20,224 bases of DNA from a virus: the IMG/VR virus record IMGVR_UViG_3300046465_000159, positions 1-20,224 of that record; one strand, given 5' to 3'. The position numbers were made by a program, and so were the translations under genes. This document shows positions 5,124-12,052 of this stretch, piece after piece (positions within the stretch are counted from its first letter, which is position 1; every line of letters begins with the position of its first letter). Below the pieces are notes generated by a model that was given only the letters and a program-made list of their open reading frames with translations, had not been told where the DNA came from and did not search any database.

Positions 5124-6767
5124 TTAATAGTTAGTGCTTAATGATAAATTGAAAGTCCTGCCTTCTTGTGAAAAGCCATGTGGTGATTCGTAGTTATAAT
5201 CTAGTACGTTATTAAGCATTGCACTAAAGCCAATTCCGCCCCAATGTTTTGTTATTCCAATATCTAACAAATGTAGTTCTGGCATTGTAATAGTGCTCCA
5301 ATTACTGTTGTGTACATCGAGATGATTTCCTTTGTACTTATAGTTTGTATTTAGGCTTACATCATCTTCTAAATCTACACTGTGTAAAAATCCTAAACTT
5401 AGATTAGGACGTCTAAGTTGACGTGTGCTACCTACCTTACTGTCCAGATGACTAGCAAAGAATCTAAAATTATCTTTTGTGTATCCTAGTTCTAATCCTT
5501 GTGTATTAAGATCTCCTATATCACTTTGGAAAAATGTTGTTGTAAAATTGTTGTAATCTAAACTAACCTCTTGCGTGTTAGAATGTTCTACATCTGTGTA
5601 GCGTGTAGAGTTTTTATAGCCTGTTGAATGATTGCCCCTAAGTGTAAAGTTATCTGTAATAGGTTGTAAGAACCCTATTTTATAACTGTCATACTCTTCG
5701 TCTATTCTATAATGGTATGAAAATATATCATAACTATAGTTTGCAAAAAATCCTAAGTTATGGAAATTTGTATCGCTTGTGTCCCATAGGCTCTTAGCAT
5801 TTGAAATGTCGTGCTTGTAATCAAATCCAAATCCCCAATTATCTTTTTTGTGTTCTCCTTTGACTGTATAAGAATTACTACCATAGTCTGCATCATCATA
5901 CTGTCTATCATATTCATGAGTGTGCATGACTAACGAACTTGTACCTAATGTATTATACGAAGTAAGACTAGTTTGAAAAGCATAAAAACTGTTGTCACTC
6001 CATTTGTCTTCTTGTATACCAATGCTGTGTCCGTCTATTTCAGCCCATGTGTTCCTTGTAAACAAACTACTAGTAAAGTTTAGATTGTAATCTATCCACT
6101 TGCTTACGTTTATTCCTAGTGTCTTATTTTTGACTCCGTCGGTTTCGTTTGCTCCTGCTAGTGCTGATTGTGTTTCGCTTTCGTGTAAACCGCCTGACAC
6201 ACTTATATCCCAGTCGTTGAAAGTCTTCCAATAATAGTTACCATTTATAGTATCTTTATCAGCACTTATCTTTTTCTGATAGTCTACTGTGGTAACTAGA
6301 TTCACAGCACCTCCAATAGCATCAGCACCGTAGTGTGCGCCAGCACTTCCTTTGTATACTTCAATCTGATATACATTGAACATAAAGTCTTGTCCAAAGT
6401 CATGTGCGCCTGTAGGTGTACTAGCATCATTAATAGGTATACCGTTAAGTAAAACTAATGTATGATTTGAATTTGTTCCTCTTACAAATATACTTGCTTG
6501 TTGTCCTATAGGTCCTGACTGAGCAACATCCGTACCTTGCACAAAATTCATTACACTAGGTAAATCTATTAGATTATACTTTTGCATTTCAGTTTTGGAT
6601 ATTTTGTATGTTGGACTTATTTGATCGTTTAATTTATTTGAGTTACCAACAAGTATTGTTAAACAAGGGGGATCATCTTGCCAACTGCATTCTATTGGTT
6701 CAGCAGCTGAAATTTTGCCACAAAAAAACACAGCAAGAGCTGTGACTAACATTATTATTTTTATCAT
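5124..6767 (-). CDS. TonB-dependent outer-membrane receptor, BtuB-like
   Basis: A 547-residue receptor (E. coli BtuB is 614). A signal peptide (MIKIIMLVTALAVFFCGKIS, cleavage near AAE at 21-23) predicts export. A TonB-box-like LTILVGNSN lies at 36-44. The plug domain covers about 50-160, with RGTNSNHTLVLLNGIPIND at 96-114 and IEVYKGSAGAHYGADAIGGA at 135-154, the standard plug signatures. The rest (about 165-547) is alternating polar/aromatic beta-barrel sequence ending in NLSLSTNY with a C-terminal aromatic residue. In bacteria this family imports cobalamin, heme, siderophores or other scarce ligands using TonB energy; the ligand cannot be read here. The gene appears full-length. Its promoter predicts transcription from the ATG itself, giving a leaderless mRNA, and there is no ribosome site. 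Possible roles are nutrient uptake for the infected cell or blocking a receptor against other phages. Confidence 0.92.
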   Translation of the reverse strand: MIKIIMLVTALAVFFCGKISAAEPIECSWQDDPPCLTILVGNSNKLNDQISPTYKISKTEMQKYNLIDLPSVMNFVQGTDVAQSGPIGQQASIFVRGTNSNHTLVLLNGIPINDASTPTGAHDFGQDFMFNVYQIEVYKGSAGAHYGADAIGGAVNLVTTVDYQKKISADKDTINGNYYWKTFNDWDISVSGGLHESETQSALAGANETDGVKNKTLGINVSKWIDYNLNFTSSLFTRNTWAEIDGHSIGIQEDKWSDNSFYAFQTSLTSYNTLGTSSLVMHTHEYDRQYDDADYGSNSYTVKGEHKKDNWGFGFDYKHDISNAKSLWDTSDTNFHNLGFFANYSYDIFSYHYRIDEEYDSYKIGFLQPITDNFTLRGNHSTGYKNSTRYTDVEHSNTQEVSLDYNNFTTTFFQSDIGDLNTQGLELGYTKDNFRFFASHLDSKVGSTRQLRRPNLSLGFLHSVDLEDDVSLNTNYKYKGNHLDVHNSNWSTITMPELHLLDIGITKHWGGIGFSAMLNNVLDYNYESPHGFSQEGRTFNLSLSTNY

Positions 6768-6773
6768 ACAATT

Positions 6774-6802
6774 ATTATAACATTTTAAGCAAATAAAGTC
6801 AA
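6774..6802 (-). promoter_or_regulatory. Sigma-70 promoter of the TonB receptor, apparently leaderless
   Basis: Minus strand TTGACT (6802-6797), 17 bases, TATAAT (6779-6774). Only six bases (AATTGT) separate the -10 box from the ATG at 6767, which puts the expected +1 on the start codon. The -35 box begins nine bases after the CCA end of tRNA-Thr. Confidence 0.8.
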
Positions 6803-6811
6803 CCTTTATTT

Positions 6812-6887
6812 TGGTGCCGGCACACGGACTCGAACCGCGGACCTACTGATTACAAATCAGTTGCTCTACCAACTGAGCTATGCCGGC
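6812..6887 (-). tRNA. tRNA-Thr (TGT)
   Basis: A 76-base cloverleaf on the minus strand. The acceptor stem is GCCGGCA/TGCCGGC. The anticodon stem ACTGA/TCAGT encloses loop TTTGTAA, giving anticodon TGT for ACA. The D arm TAGCTCAGTTGGTAGAGCA is standard and the T loop is TTCGAGT. Discriminator A and an encoded CCA are present. It ends the long operon just before the TonB receptor promoter. Confidence 0.96.
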
Positions 6888-6897
6888 AACAAACTAC

Positions 6898-7143
6898 TTA
6901 GTCATGATATCCGTCGTCTTCGTCTAAAACGACAACTTCAGGTTTTGGTTTTTCGACTTGGTAGTACTCGATCATTTGTTCTTCTAGATCTACTTTATCA
7001 AACTCTCCTGCTTCGAGCCTTCGTAGTGCATCTGCGGCACTACTTGCTTGTTTTGTCCGAACTAAATGGGTACATACTCCAACTAGATCCGTTCTATTAA
7101 TGCCAGTGGCACTCATTGCTTCTTCAATAAAGACTCTTCCCAA
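6898..7143 (-). CDS. Small acidic protein between tRNA genes
   Basis: An 81-residue protein on a TTG start, preceded by AAAGG at a suitable distance. A shorter version could begin at the ATG of MSATGINRTD (residue 10). Residues 1-50 look helical (RKTKQA-like stretch: LVRTKQASSAADALRRLEAG). The C-terminus is acidic and ends PEVVVLDEDDGYHD. I know no family. It is placed between tRNA-Gly upstream (23 bases) and tRNA-Thr downstream (10 bases), so its mRNA must be released from a tRNA-containing transcript by tRNA processing. Confidence 0.65.
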   Translation of the reverse strand: MGRVFIEEAMSATGINRTDLVGVCTHLVRTKQASSAADALRRLEAGEFDKVDLEEQMIEYYQVEKPKPEVVVLDEDDGYHD

Positions 7144-7165
7144 TATTTTTACCTTTCAAGTAAGT

Positions 7166-7239
7166 TGGAGCGGGTGAGGAGAATCGAACTCCTATCATTA
7201 GCTTGGAAGGCTAAGGTCTTACCATTACACAACACCCGC
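7166..7239 (-). tRNA. tRNA-Gly (TCC)
   Basis: A 74-base cloverleaf on the minus strand. The acceptor stem GCGGGTG/CACCCGC is fully paired. The anticodon stem TTAGC/GCTAA encloses loop CTTCCAA, giving anticodon TCC for GGA and GGG. The T arm is AGGAG-TTCGATT-CTCCT. Discriminator U and an encoded CCA are present. Four bases separate it from tRNA-Ser. Confidence 0.96.
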
Positions 7240-7243
7240 GTGT

Positions 7244-7333
7244 TGGCGGAAGATGTAGGATTCGAACCCACGGTACGCTCTCACGTACGACGGTTTAGTA
7301 AACCGCTGCTTTAAACCACTCAGCCAATCTTCC
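7244..7333 (-). tRNA. tRNA-Ser with ACT anticodon
   Basis: A 90-base class II tRNA on the minus strand. The acceptor stem is GGAAGAT/ATCTTCC, the D stem GCTG/CAGC, and the long variable arm GTACG-TGAGAG-CGTAC. The T arm is GTGGG-TTCGAAT-CCTAC. Discriminator G (serine type rather than leucine A) and an encoded CCA are present. The anticodon stem GCGGT/ACCGT encloses loop TTACTAA, which places ACT at 34-36 for codon AGU. Bacteria normally use GCT for AGU/AGC, so A34 is unusual. It starts 10 bases after the glycine-zipper gene stop. Confidence 0.88.
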
Positions 7334-7343
7334 AGTTTGTTAT

Positions 7344-7787
7344 TTATTTTTTAAAACTTAGTGTGTAAGTTTTTCCGTCACTCATGAAAGTTACAGTTGA
7401 ATGACTGTAAACTTGTTGCTGTTGTTCATTATAACGTGTGTAATCTGTACATTGACGTTCTTGTTTGTATCCAATGATAGATTCTTTACCTTTGTTTTTA
7501 TCAGCGGCGATCATGCCACCAATAACTGCACCTGCGGCTGCACCATTGTCTTTGCCTGTAGCACCTTTGCCTAGCAGGCCGCCAATAATCATACCGCCAA
7601 GTACATCACCTGCACTAGCACCGCCACCGGTCTGACCGTAGATCGGCACATCAACCCAGTTGCATACTTGCTCAGTGTAAGGTACACGATTAGTAATAGT
7701 CTTATAATGATCTTGTACTGTTTCTGCTACTGCACTAGTTGACATAAATCCAACCATTGCTACTGTTGTTAAAATTTTAGTCTTCAT
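7344..7787 (-). CDS. Exported glycine-zipper protein
   Basis: A 147-residue protein starting MKTKILTTVAMVGFMSTSAV, a signal peptide with cleavage expected after AVA-E near 21-22. Residues 53-97 form a glycine-rich pair of hydrophobic segments (GGGASAGDVLGGMIIGGLLG and NGAAAGAVIGGMIAADKNKG), a glycine-zipper pattern like that of 17-kDa surface antigen/SlyB-type envelope proteins. Two conserved-looking cysteines flank it (Cys42 and Cys113). There is no lipobox. The start overlaps the upstream stop by 11 bases and follows AAGGA. Probably in the periplasm or outer envelope of the infected cell; a lysis, envelope-stress or exclusion role is only a guess. Confidence 0.75.
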   Translation of the reverse strand: MKTKILTTVAMVGFMSTSAVAETVQDHYKTITNRVPYTEQVCNWVDVPIYGQTGGGASAGDVLGGMIIGGLLGKGATGKDNGAAAGAVIGGMIAADKNKGKESIIGYKQERQCTDYTRYNEQQQQVYSHSTVTFMSDGKTYTLSFKK

Positions 7788-8088
7788 TTCCTTCGTCTCC
7801 TCCATTTCCATATGGTAAAACTTTAATTGACTTCACTCTGTCATATCTAAAACTTCTAAAACCTTTAGACTCGACAGCCCATACTGCAACTACCTTGTCA
7901 TTCTTTTGTGATGCTTCTTTCTTTGGATCTGGAAAGAAACTTTCAACTAGTGTGCAAGGCATTACACGTTCGTCACCGTCCAACTTAGTGAATGTGACCT
8001 CTACTACTTCTTTACGAAGTAATTCAATTAGATTATCTCTTGTAGGAATACCTTTAAGGTCTGCTACTGTGTCTTGTACTTGGTTCAT
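7777..8088 (-). CDS. WYL_2/DUF2693-like small phage protein
   Basis: A 103-residue protein beginning MNQVQDTVADLKGIPTRDNL. The start shares one base with the upstream stop (TAATG) and follows GAGGAG. The segment VVEVTFTKLDGDERVMPCTL and later KVVAVWAVESKGFRSFRYD match the pattern I recall for PF10902 (WYL_2, Sm-like SH3 beta-barrel), a family of small proteins found mostly in T4-like phages with no known function. The C-terminus is glycine/acidic-rich and overlaps the next gene. The match is from memory of the pattern. Confidence 0.7.
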   Translation of the reverse strand: MNQVQDTVADLKGIPTRDNLIELLRKEVVEVTFTKLDGDERVMPCTLVESFFPDPKKEASQKNDKVVAVWAVESKGFRSFRYDRVKSIKVLPYGNGGDEGNED

Positions 8089-8264
8089 TACAACTCCTCT
8101 GCAATACCTAGTATTTCTGCAACAAGAAAGCCTAGGGCTAACCAACCCCAACTGCTTGTGGCTAGTGCAACTACACAGCCTGCAATACGTATAGCACTTT
8201 TTACAAGACTGATATAAAAATGTTTCTTACTTGGATCCTTAGGTTCTATTTTTCCGTATTGCAT
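8088..8264 (-). CDS. Small membrane protein (KDPSKKHFYISLVKS type)
   Basis: A 58-residue protein starting [20 protein letters not shown]. One hydrophobic segment runs from about 26 to 54 (RIAGCVVALATSSWGWLALG and beyond), ending in AEEL. It is joined on both sides by TAATG overlaps: its ATG shares a base with the ClpP stop, and its stop shares a base with the next ATG. A GGAG site precedes it. I recall small proteins with this KDPSKKHFYI start in marine T4-like phages, function unknown. The tight coupling with ClpP suggests coordinated expression. Confidence 0.75.
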   Translation of the reverse strand: MQYGKIEPKDPSKKHFYISLVKSAIRIAGCVVALATSSWGWLALGFLVAEILGIAEEL

Positions 8265-8881
8265 TATCTTTTCTCCACTACTTTGTCTGCTAAACCATTT
8301 TCGACAGCTTCTTGTGCGGTTAAGAAAGTATCAAACTTCATTGTTTCAAACAATTCTTCGTATGTCTTGCCTGCTGTATTATGTTTAACGTACAATTCAG
8401 TTAGACGCTTGTTTACTTTTTGAGACTCTTCGTAATGTCTTTTTGCATCTTCAAATTGTAGCTCTTGTACATGCACTGAACCACTTGTGCCAGGTGTACC
8501 TGAACTTACTCTGTGAATCATTGTACGACTCTCTGGAAGTACTACACGTTTGCCTGGCGCTCCTGCTTGTGCTAGGAACGATCCCATTGAACATGCTTGT
8601 CCCATTACAATAGTTCTTACATCACTCTTGATGTACTGCATGGTGTCATAGATAGCTAATCCTGCTGTTACAGCGCCACCGGGCGAGTTGATGTACAAGT
8701 TAATATCTTTATCTGGATTTTCGCTTTCTAAAAATAGTAACTGTGCTACAATTACATTAGCACCATTGTCTTCAACAGGACCATTAAGCATTACAATACG
8801 GTCTTTAAGTAGACGACTATAAATGTCGTATGAACGTTCACCACGAGCTTCTTGCTCAACTACCATAGGTATAAGTGGCAT
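8264..8881 (-). CDS. clpP: ClpP-family serine protease
   Basis: A 205-residue ClpP homologue, the usual length. The catalytic triad is present: Ser98 in GQACSMGSF, His123 in TMIHRVSSG and Asp184 in [12 protein letters not shown]. The [20 protein letters not shown] segment (65-84) and the C-terminal [10 protein letters not shown] are typical. In bacteria ClpP is the proteolytic chamber that works with ClpA or ClpX ATPases; none is encoded here, so it may recruit a host unfoldase. It follows GGAGG, overlaps the upstream stop in TAATG, and sits inside the operon from the promoter at 10068-10096. A second, more divergent ClpP-like gene lies at 16311-16874. An alternative role in capsid maturation cannot be excluded. 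Confidence 0.94.
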   Translation of the reverse strand: MPLIPMVVEQEARGERSYDIYSRLLKDRIVMLNGPVEDNGANVIVAQLLFLESENPDKDINLYINSPGGAVTAGLAIYDTMQYIKSDVRTIVMGQACSMGSFLAQAGAPGKRVVLPESRTMIHRVSSGTPGTSGSVHVQELQFEDAKRHYEESQKVNKRLTELYVKHNTAGKTYEELFETMKFDTFLTAQEAVENGLADKVVEKR

Positions 8882-9075
8882 TATTTGACCTCCATCATAG
8901 GATCAACAGTATTGCTATCGTGCCAGTCTGTTTGATCCGCATTAAATTTACGTGTTGTTGTTTCTTTACGCAACATACCGTCTTTGACACGATATGTAAT
9001 TAGTTCTTGTTTAACGACCCCTGTTGGATCGCTTTCAAACGCACTTACAAGTGGTCCATCAAATTTATTACTCAT
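8881..9075 (-). CDS. Small phage protein of unknown function
   Basis: A 64-residue protein starting [20 protein letters not shown], then a strongly charged middle ([17 protein letters not shown]) and an acidic end. It follows GGAGGAATAAG and overlaps the upstream gene by ATGA. Its stop shares a base with the clpP ATG. No membrane segment or known motif. Position directly before clpP suggests co-expression, nothing more. Confidence 0.7.
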   Translation of the reverse strand: MSNKFDGPLVSAFESDPTGVVKQELITYRVKDGMLRKETTTRKFNADQTDWHDSNTVDPMMEVK

Positions 9076-9302
9076 CTTATTCCTCCGTCTTTTACTTTGT
9101 ATGATTCTGGCCCTGGGGTTGTAAATTCGTAACCAAACGCATTGCCTACATACACTCGGCCGTTATATTTCATATGAATTTTGTTTGTGGCCATAAACAC
9201 ATTCATCGAATCTTTTTCTTTAAAATTATCAATTTCTGCTTCAACAATCCTGTCATTGTTTGTGCATGTAACTTGACATTTATTATCAAATACTTCTATC
9301 AT
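9072..9302 (-). CDS. Small phage protein of unknown function
   Basis: A 76-residue protein starting MIEVFDNKCQVTCTNNDRIV. Its alternating pattern, including NKIHMKYNGRVYVGNAFGYE, suggests a mostly beta fold. Two cysteines (9 and 13) are too few for a zinc site of its own. It is linked to both neighbours by 4-base ATGA overlaps within the phosphoesterase-clpP operon. No family recognised. Confidence 0.7.
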   Translation of the reverse strand: MIEVFDNKCQVTCTNNDRIVEAEIDNFKEKDSMNVFMATNKIHMKYNGRVYVGNAFGYEFTTPGPESYKVKDGGIR

Positions 9303-9523
9303 CGCATCCCCATTAATTTTAAGTTTAAAACAAAGTTCTCTACCATTAGTTTAACACAACTTGCTTTCAATGTCAAGACATTATTTTCCATTTCAGCAAC
9401 GTGCATAGCCATTAAATTATAGCCCTCATCTTCTGAAATGTTCAGTTGACCCCAATCAATAGGGTCAACTGTATCTGCTTCAAGAGCAAGTTCTTTTATG
9501 ATCTTCCAGTCGTTTTCGATCAT
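9299..9523 (-). CDS. Small, mostly helical phage protein
   Basis: A 74-residue protein starting MIENDWKIIKELALEADTVD, then PIDWGQLNISEDEGYNLMAM and a C-terminal helix-like, leucine- and methionine-rich segment. The DPIDWGQLNISEDE stretch is reminiscent of small conserved proteins in marine T4-like phages. A GAGG site precedes it and ATGA overlaps join it to both neighbours. Function unknown. Confidence 0.7.
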   Translation of the reverse strand: MIENDWKIIKELALEADTVDPIDWGQLNISEDEGYNLMAMHVAEMENNVLTLKASCVKLMVENFVLNLKLMGMR

Positions 9524-10038
9524 ACCAAATCCTCAATATCTACAGGAGTAAAGTTGATTTGCTCAACACTAACACATTTGAAAGGTCCGTCTGGACTAGG
9601 ATTAGTGTGGATATGTCCGTGAACGTTTAACAACGGCTTATCACCAAACCTATGACTCTCAGCAAGTGTACTTGGATGCTGTGGGGTGTGTGTAAACAAC
9701 AAACCTTTATCGCTCATATCAATCCACAACTGCATGTCTTTGAAGAACGGAGCAAGTATTTTTAAGTTGTCGTGGTTACCAACAACAAGTCTTTTCTTGC
9801 CTGGAAGTTTATCAAAGTTTGCAGCCATCCAGTCTGCTTTGTCTAATCCAAAAATAACATCACCACAGTGGATAACAGTATCTTTCGGACCAACAACACT
9901 TACCCAGTTGTCCATCATTGCTTCGTTCATCTGTTCAACAGAATCAAAACCTCTTACAGGTTTGCCAATGTAATCTTTGAATTCAAGGATACCGGCATGG
10001 TTGAAGTGGGTATCACTAATTACGAATATTTTTGCCAT
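9520..10038 (-). CDS. Calcineurin-like metallophosphoesterase
   Basis: A 172-residue protein with the full binuclear-metal motif set: DTH (Asp9, His11), GD at 59-60, GNHD at 87-90, His117 in FTHTP, and HGHIH at 140-144. It is therefore a predicted phosphomonoesterase or phosphodiesterase; the substrate (nucleotide, nucleic acid or RNA end) cannot be read from sequence. Small single-domain enzymes of this type are common in T4-like phages and bacteria. It is the first gene after the promoter at 10068-10096 and opens the longest operon of the window. Confidence 0.9.
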   Translation of the reverse strand: MAKIFVISDTHFNHAGILEFKDYIGKPVRGFDSVEQMNEAMMDNWVSVVGPKDTVIHCGDVIFGLDKADWMAANFDKLPGKKRLVVGNHDNLKILAPFFKDMQLWIDMSDKGLLFTHTPQHPSTLAESHRFGDKPLLNVHGHIHTNPSPDGPFKCVSVEQINFTPVDIEDLV

Positions 10039-10067
10039 GACCTTGTCCTATGTTTGAATATACATTA

Positions 10068-10096
10068 AGTATACGCTCAAGCATTAATTGTGTCAA
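10068..10096 (-). promoter_or_regulatory. Sigma-70 promoter of the phosphoesterase-clpP-tRNA operon
   Basis: Minus strand TTGACA (10096-10091), 17 bases, TATACT (10073-10068). The TGA stop of the preceding gene (10095-10093) is inside the -35 box. Confidence 0.85.
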
Positions 10097-10359
10097 GTTT
10101 TTTTATTTAATATTTCACCATTAATTGGCGGTTGATTGATAAACTTGGGCCATAGTGTTTCAAAAATCAAACTGTCGTCTTGATGTTCAAAATGAAAAGT
10201 ATGCTCATAGTTATCTGTCCAGTCAGTCATACTCCATTGGTGTCTTTCACAGTTGCGTCTACACCATGTCTTACCCTCGTTAACTAAATCGCTGTGAAGC
10301 CTGACACTATAGCCAGGCTTCCAACGGTTCTTATATTCAAATATTTCTATTGGTGTCAA
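10093..10359 (-). CDS. Small phage protein, Trp/His-rich
   Basis: An 88-residue protein on a TTG start that overlaps the upstream stop as TTGA, with GGAG nine bases before. No ATG is available near the N-terminus. The sequence is rich in Trp, His and charged residues: MTPIEIFEYKNRWKPGYSVR, then CRRNCERHQWSMTDWTDNYE and HTFHFEHQDDSLIFETLWPK. No known motif; the cysteine pair CRRNC could contribute to a metal site with nearby His, which is speculative. Its TGA stop forms part of the -35 box of the next promoter. Confidence 0.7.
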   Translation of the reverse strand: MTPIEIFEYKNRWKPGYSVRLHSDLVNEGKTWCRRNCERHQWSMTDWTDNYEHTFHFEHQDDSLIFETLWPKFINQPPINGEILNKKT

Positions 10360-10556
10360 TGTATTGTCTCCGTATGTACATCATCATGTACATCAATACC
10401 AAAGTATTTCCGACACAAGACTAATATTTCAGCCGGAACTTCATCTTCATCTTTGCCGTCTGGAATAAACAATCCTTTTAGTTTGCCCTCTGAGGAAATT
10501 ATTAACCCCCAGTCGTCGTCTTCTAGTGCTTCTTCAAATTCTATCGTTTTCGTCAT
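10356..10556 (-). CDS. Small acidic phage protein (DDDWGLIIS type)
   Basis: A 66-residue acidic protein: MTKTIEFEEALEDDDWGLII, then GKLKGLFIPDGKDEDEVPAE and CRKYFGID. I recall similar proteins with the DDDWGLII...GKLKGLFIP pattern in marine T4-like phages, without known function. A strong AGGAGGAGAAG site precedes it inside the upstream membrane-protein gene, which it overlaps by 23 bases. The next gene starts with TTG over its stop codon. Confidence 0.72.
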   Translation of the reverse strand: MTKTIEFEEALEDDDWGLIISSEGKLKGLFIPDGKDEDEVPAEILVLCRKYFGIDVHDDVHTETIH

Positions 10557-10725
10557 AGACTTCTCCTCCTGAAAAAAATGTAACTTGTATATATCTTAAA
10601 GTAGTGTAGGTTATTAATCCTACAATTAAACACGTAGTATAGTTCTTAAAGAAAGATGCAATAGCAAGTGATATTGCAATAGCCAAATAATCTTTCTTCT
10701 TATCGTTCCATATGATTTTCATCAT
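10534..10725 (-). CDS. Small membrane protein
   Basis: A 63-residue protein starting MMKIIWNDKKKDYLAIAISL. A basic N-terminus is followed by hydrophobic stretches at about 13-26 and 31-41, which could be two short spans or one kinked span, then an acidic tail ending DENDRI. It overlaps tilS by 26 bases and the next gene by 23 bases. The last 23 bases also carry the ribosome site of the following gene, so the 3' coding sequence has two duties. No family recognised. Confidence 0.65.
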   Translation of the reverse strand: MMKIIWNDKKKDYLAIAISLAIASFFKNYTTCLIVGLITYTTLRYIQVTFFSGGEVYDENDRI

Positions 10726-11317
10726 CGGCTACTCTTTTACTTATCATTTTAAACAGGCCGGGATTGACCTTAAGAGCATGTGGCATAAGTTCGTGCCGAA
10801 TATAGTTTCGATTGAATCCAATATCGCTGTTGCTAGGATCAGTAATATAAGGAACATTGTTCAGATTGGCCCAAAGCTCTAAATCACGTTTGCGTGTTTT
10901 TCTAAAAGGCCGCACAACATGATTTCTACGATAGGGTATAATTTTACTTACACCATTTAAACTACTAAAAATCCAAGTTTCAACGCAATCGTCTAGTGTA
11001 TGTGCTGTAACTAAAGGATAATCATTGTGTTTATTAAAAAAGTTATATCGCTGTTCTCTCCAAAAACATTCCCTACTTCGTCCAAGTGGTGCTGTTGTTT
11101 TACACTTGTCTTTTAAAAACGAAATACCATTGTCTCTACAATATCTACTTACAAAAGCATCAGCTTCGTCTGAATGTCCTGTACCGTGATTATAGTGCAA
11201 CACCTTAACAACATGATTCCGTCTAAGAAAGTCAAGAGCAACCATTGAGTCTACACCGCCACTTACTGCCACACTAATTTTACGTGGCAACTTGCCTTGT
11301 AGTTTAATTAAGGTCAT
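10700..11317 (-). CDS. tilS: TilS-like tRNA(Ile)-lysidine synthetase, short form
   Basis: A 205-residue PP-loop ATPase. SGGVDSM (19-25) is the ATP-binding loop. HYNHG (42-46) and TAHTLDDCVETWIFSSLNG follow the TilS pattern, and DPSNSDIGFNRNYIRHELMP is the family hallmark. TilS converts C34 of the CAU-anticodon tRNA-Ile to lysidine so that it reads AUA. E. coli TilS is 432 residues; only the catalytic N-terminal domain is present here, as in the shortest bacterial forms. No tRNA-Ile(CAU) is visible in the window, so the substrate is either elsewhere in the genome or the host tRNA. It overlaps its upstream neighbour by ATGA. Confidence 0.88.
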   Translation of the reverse strand: MTLIKLQGKLPRKISVAVSGGVDSMVALDFLRRNHVVKVLHYNHGTGHSDEADAFVSRYCRDNGISFLKDKCKTTAPLGRSRECFWREQRYNFFNKHNDYPLVTAHTLDDCVETWIFSSLNGVSKIIPYRRNHVVRPFRKTRKRDLELWANLNNVPYITDPSNSDIGFNRNYIRHELMPHALKVNPGLFKMISKRVADDENHMER

Positions 11318-12039
11318 ACCTTATATAGCTTTACATAATTAAGACGTGTTTCGTTTGCGCTGAATAGCTTATTTTGTGTTTGTGATTTTACTTTGGCTTT
11401 GATACGTTTCATGTCGCCTACGTTGTGTTCGAACTTGTTCATAAACGACAAAAGATTGCCGTCCATGACTGCTGTATAGTTATAGCTCTCCCACATACTG
11501 CTATATCGCTTGTCTAGTATTTTAATAACGCCTTCAACAACATCTTTCTCTTTACCTAGGTATTGACTGTCACGATACTCTACACGAATCTCTTTTGTAA
11601 GTCCTGTTTCATGTTGGTCACGTTTTACAAACTCAGGTATAAATGCAATTCGTCCTAGATTATTTACAGGTACAACATCTGCTGATACTGCATCAATCAT
11701 ATCTCTTTTAAAGTCATCTAAGTCAGCAAGTCCTAGCATTACATATCGACGCATCCACTTTTGAATTTCAGCTACTTGAACATAGTCTTCTTCTGTTGGA
11801 ATAGGACGTACATAGTCCATAGGCAAATAAGTTGGATCGCCGTGGTATGCAAACTTTACAATTTCTTTGTTAGAAAACTGTGTTTTGTTTTCAGGTTCTG
11901 AAAAGCGTCTAGTGTCTTTGATGTAGCCGCCATTAACACGTTGCGCGGCGCAGGCCACTGCAAGTGCTTCTTGTGTAGATACTGATTTCATTGGAACTGC
12001 ATCTGGGTGTTTGTAACCATTTTTAACTTGTGTAAACAT
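11314..12039 (-). CDS. Conserved-looking phage protein of unknown function
   Basis: A 241-residue soluble protein starting MFTQVKNGYKHPDAVPMKSV, 5 bases after AGAGG-CT. An upstream in-frame ATG at 12081 is rejected because it lies at the -10 box of the promoter. The sequence includes ALAVACAAQRVNGGYIKDTR, MDYVRPIPTEEDYVQVAEIQ and a basic C-terminal third (MKRIKAKVKSQTQNKLF). No enzyme motif is apparent. As first gene of the tilS operon, and with a basic tail, a nucleic-acid role is possible but unproven. Confidence 0.75.
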   Translation of the reverse strand: MFTQVKNGYKHPDAVPMKSVSTQEALAVACAAQRVNGGYIKDTRRFSEPENKTQFSNKEIVKFAYHGDPTYLPMDYVRPIPTEEDYVQVAEIQKWMRRYVMLGLADLDDFKRDMIDAVSADVVPVNNLGRIAFIPEFVKRDQHETGLTKEIRVEYRDSQYLGKEKDVVEGVIKILDKRYSSMWESYNYTAVMDGNLLSFMNKFEHNVGDMKRIKAKVKSQTQNKLFSANETRLNYVKLYKV

Positions 12040-12052
12040 ATGAGCCTCTGTG

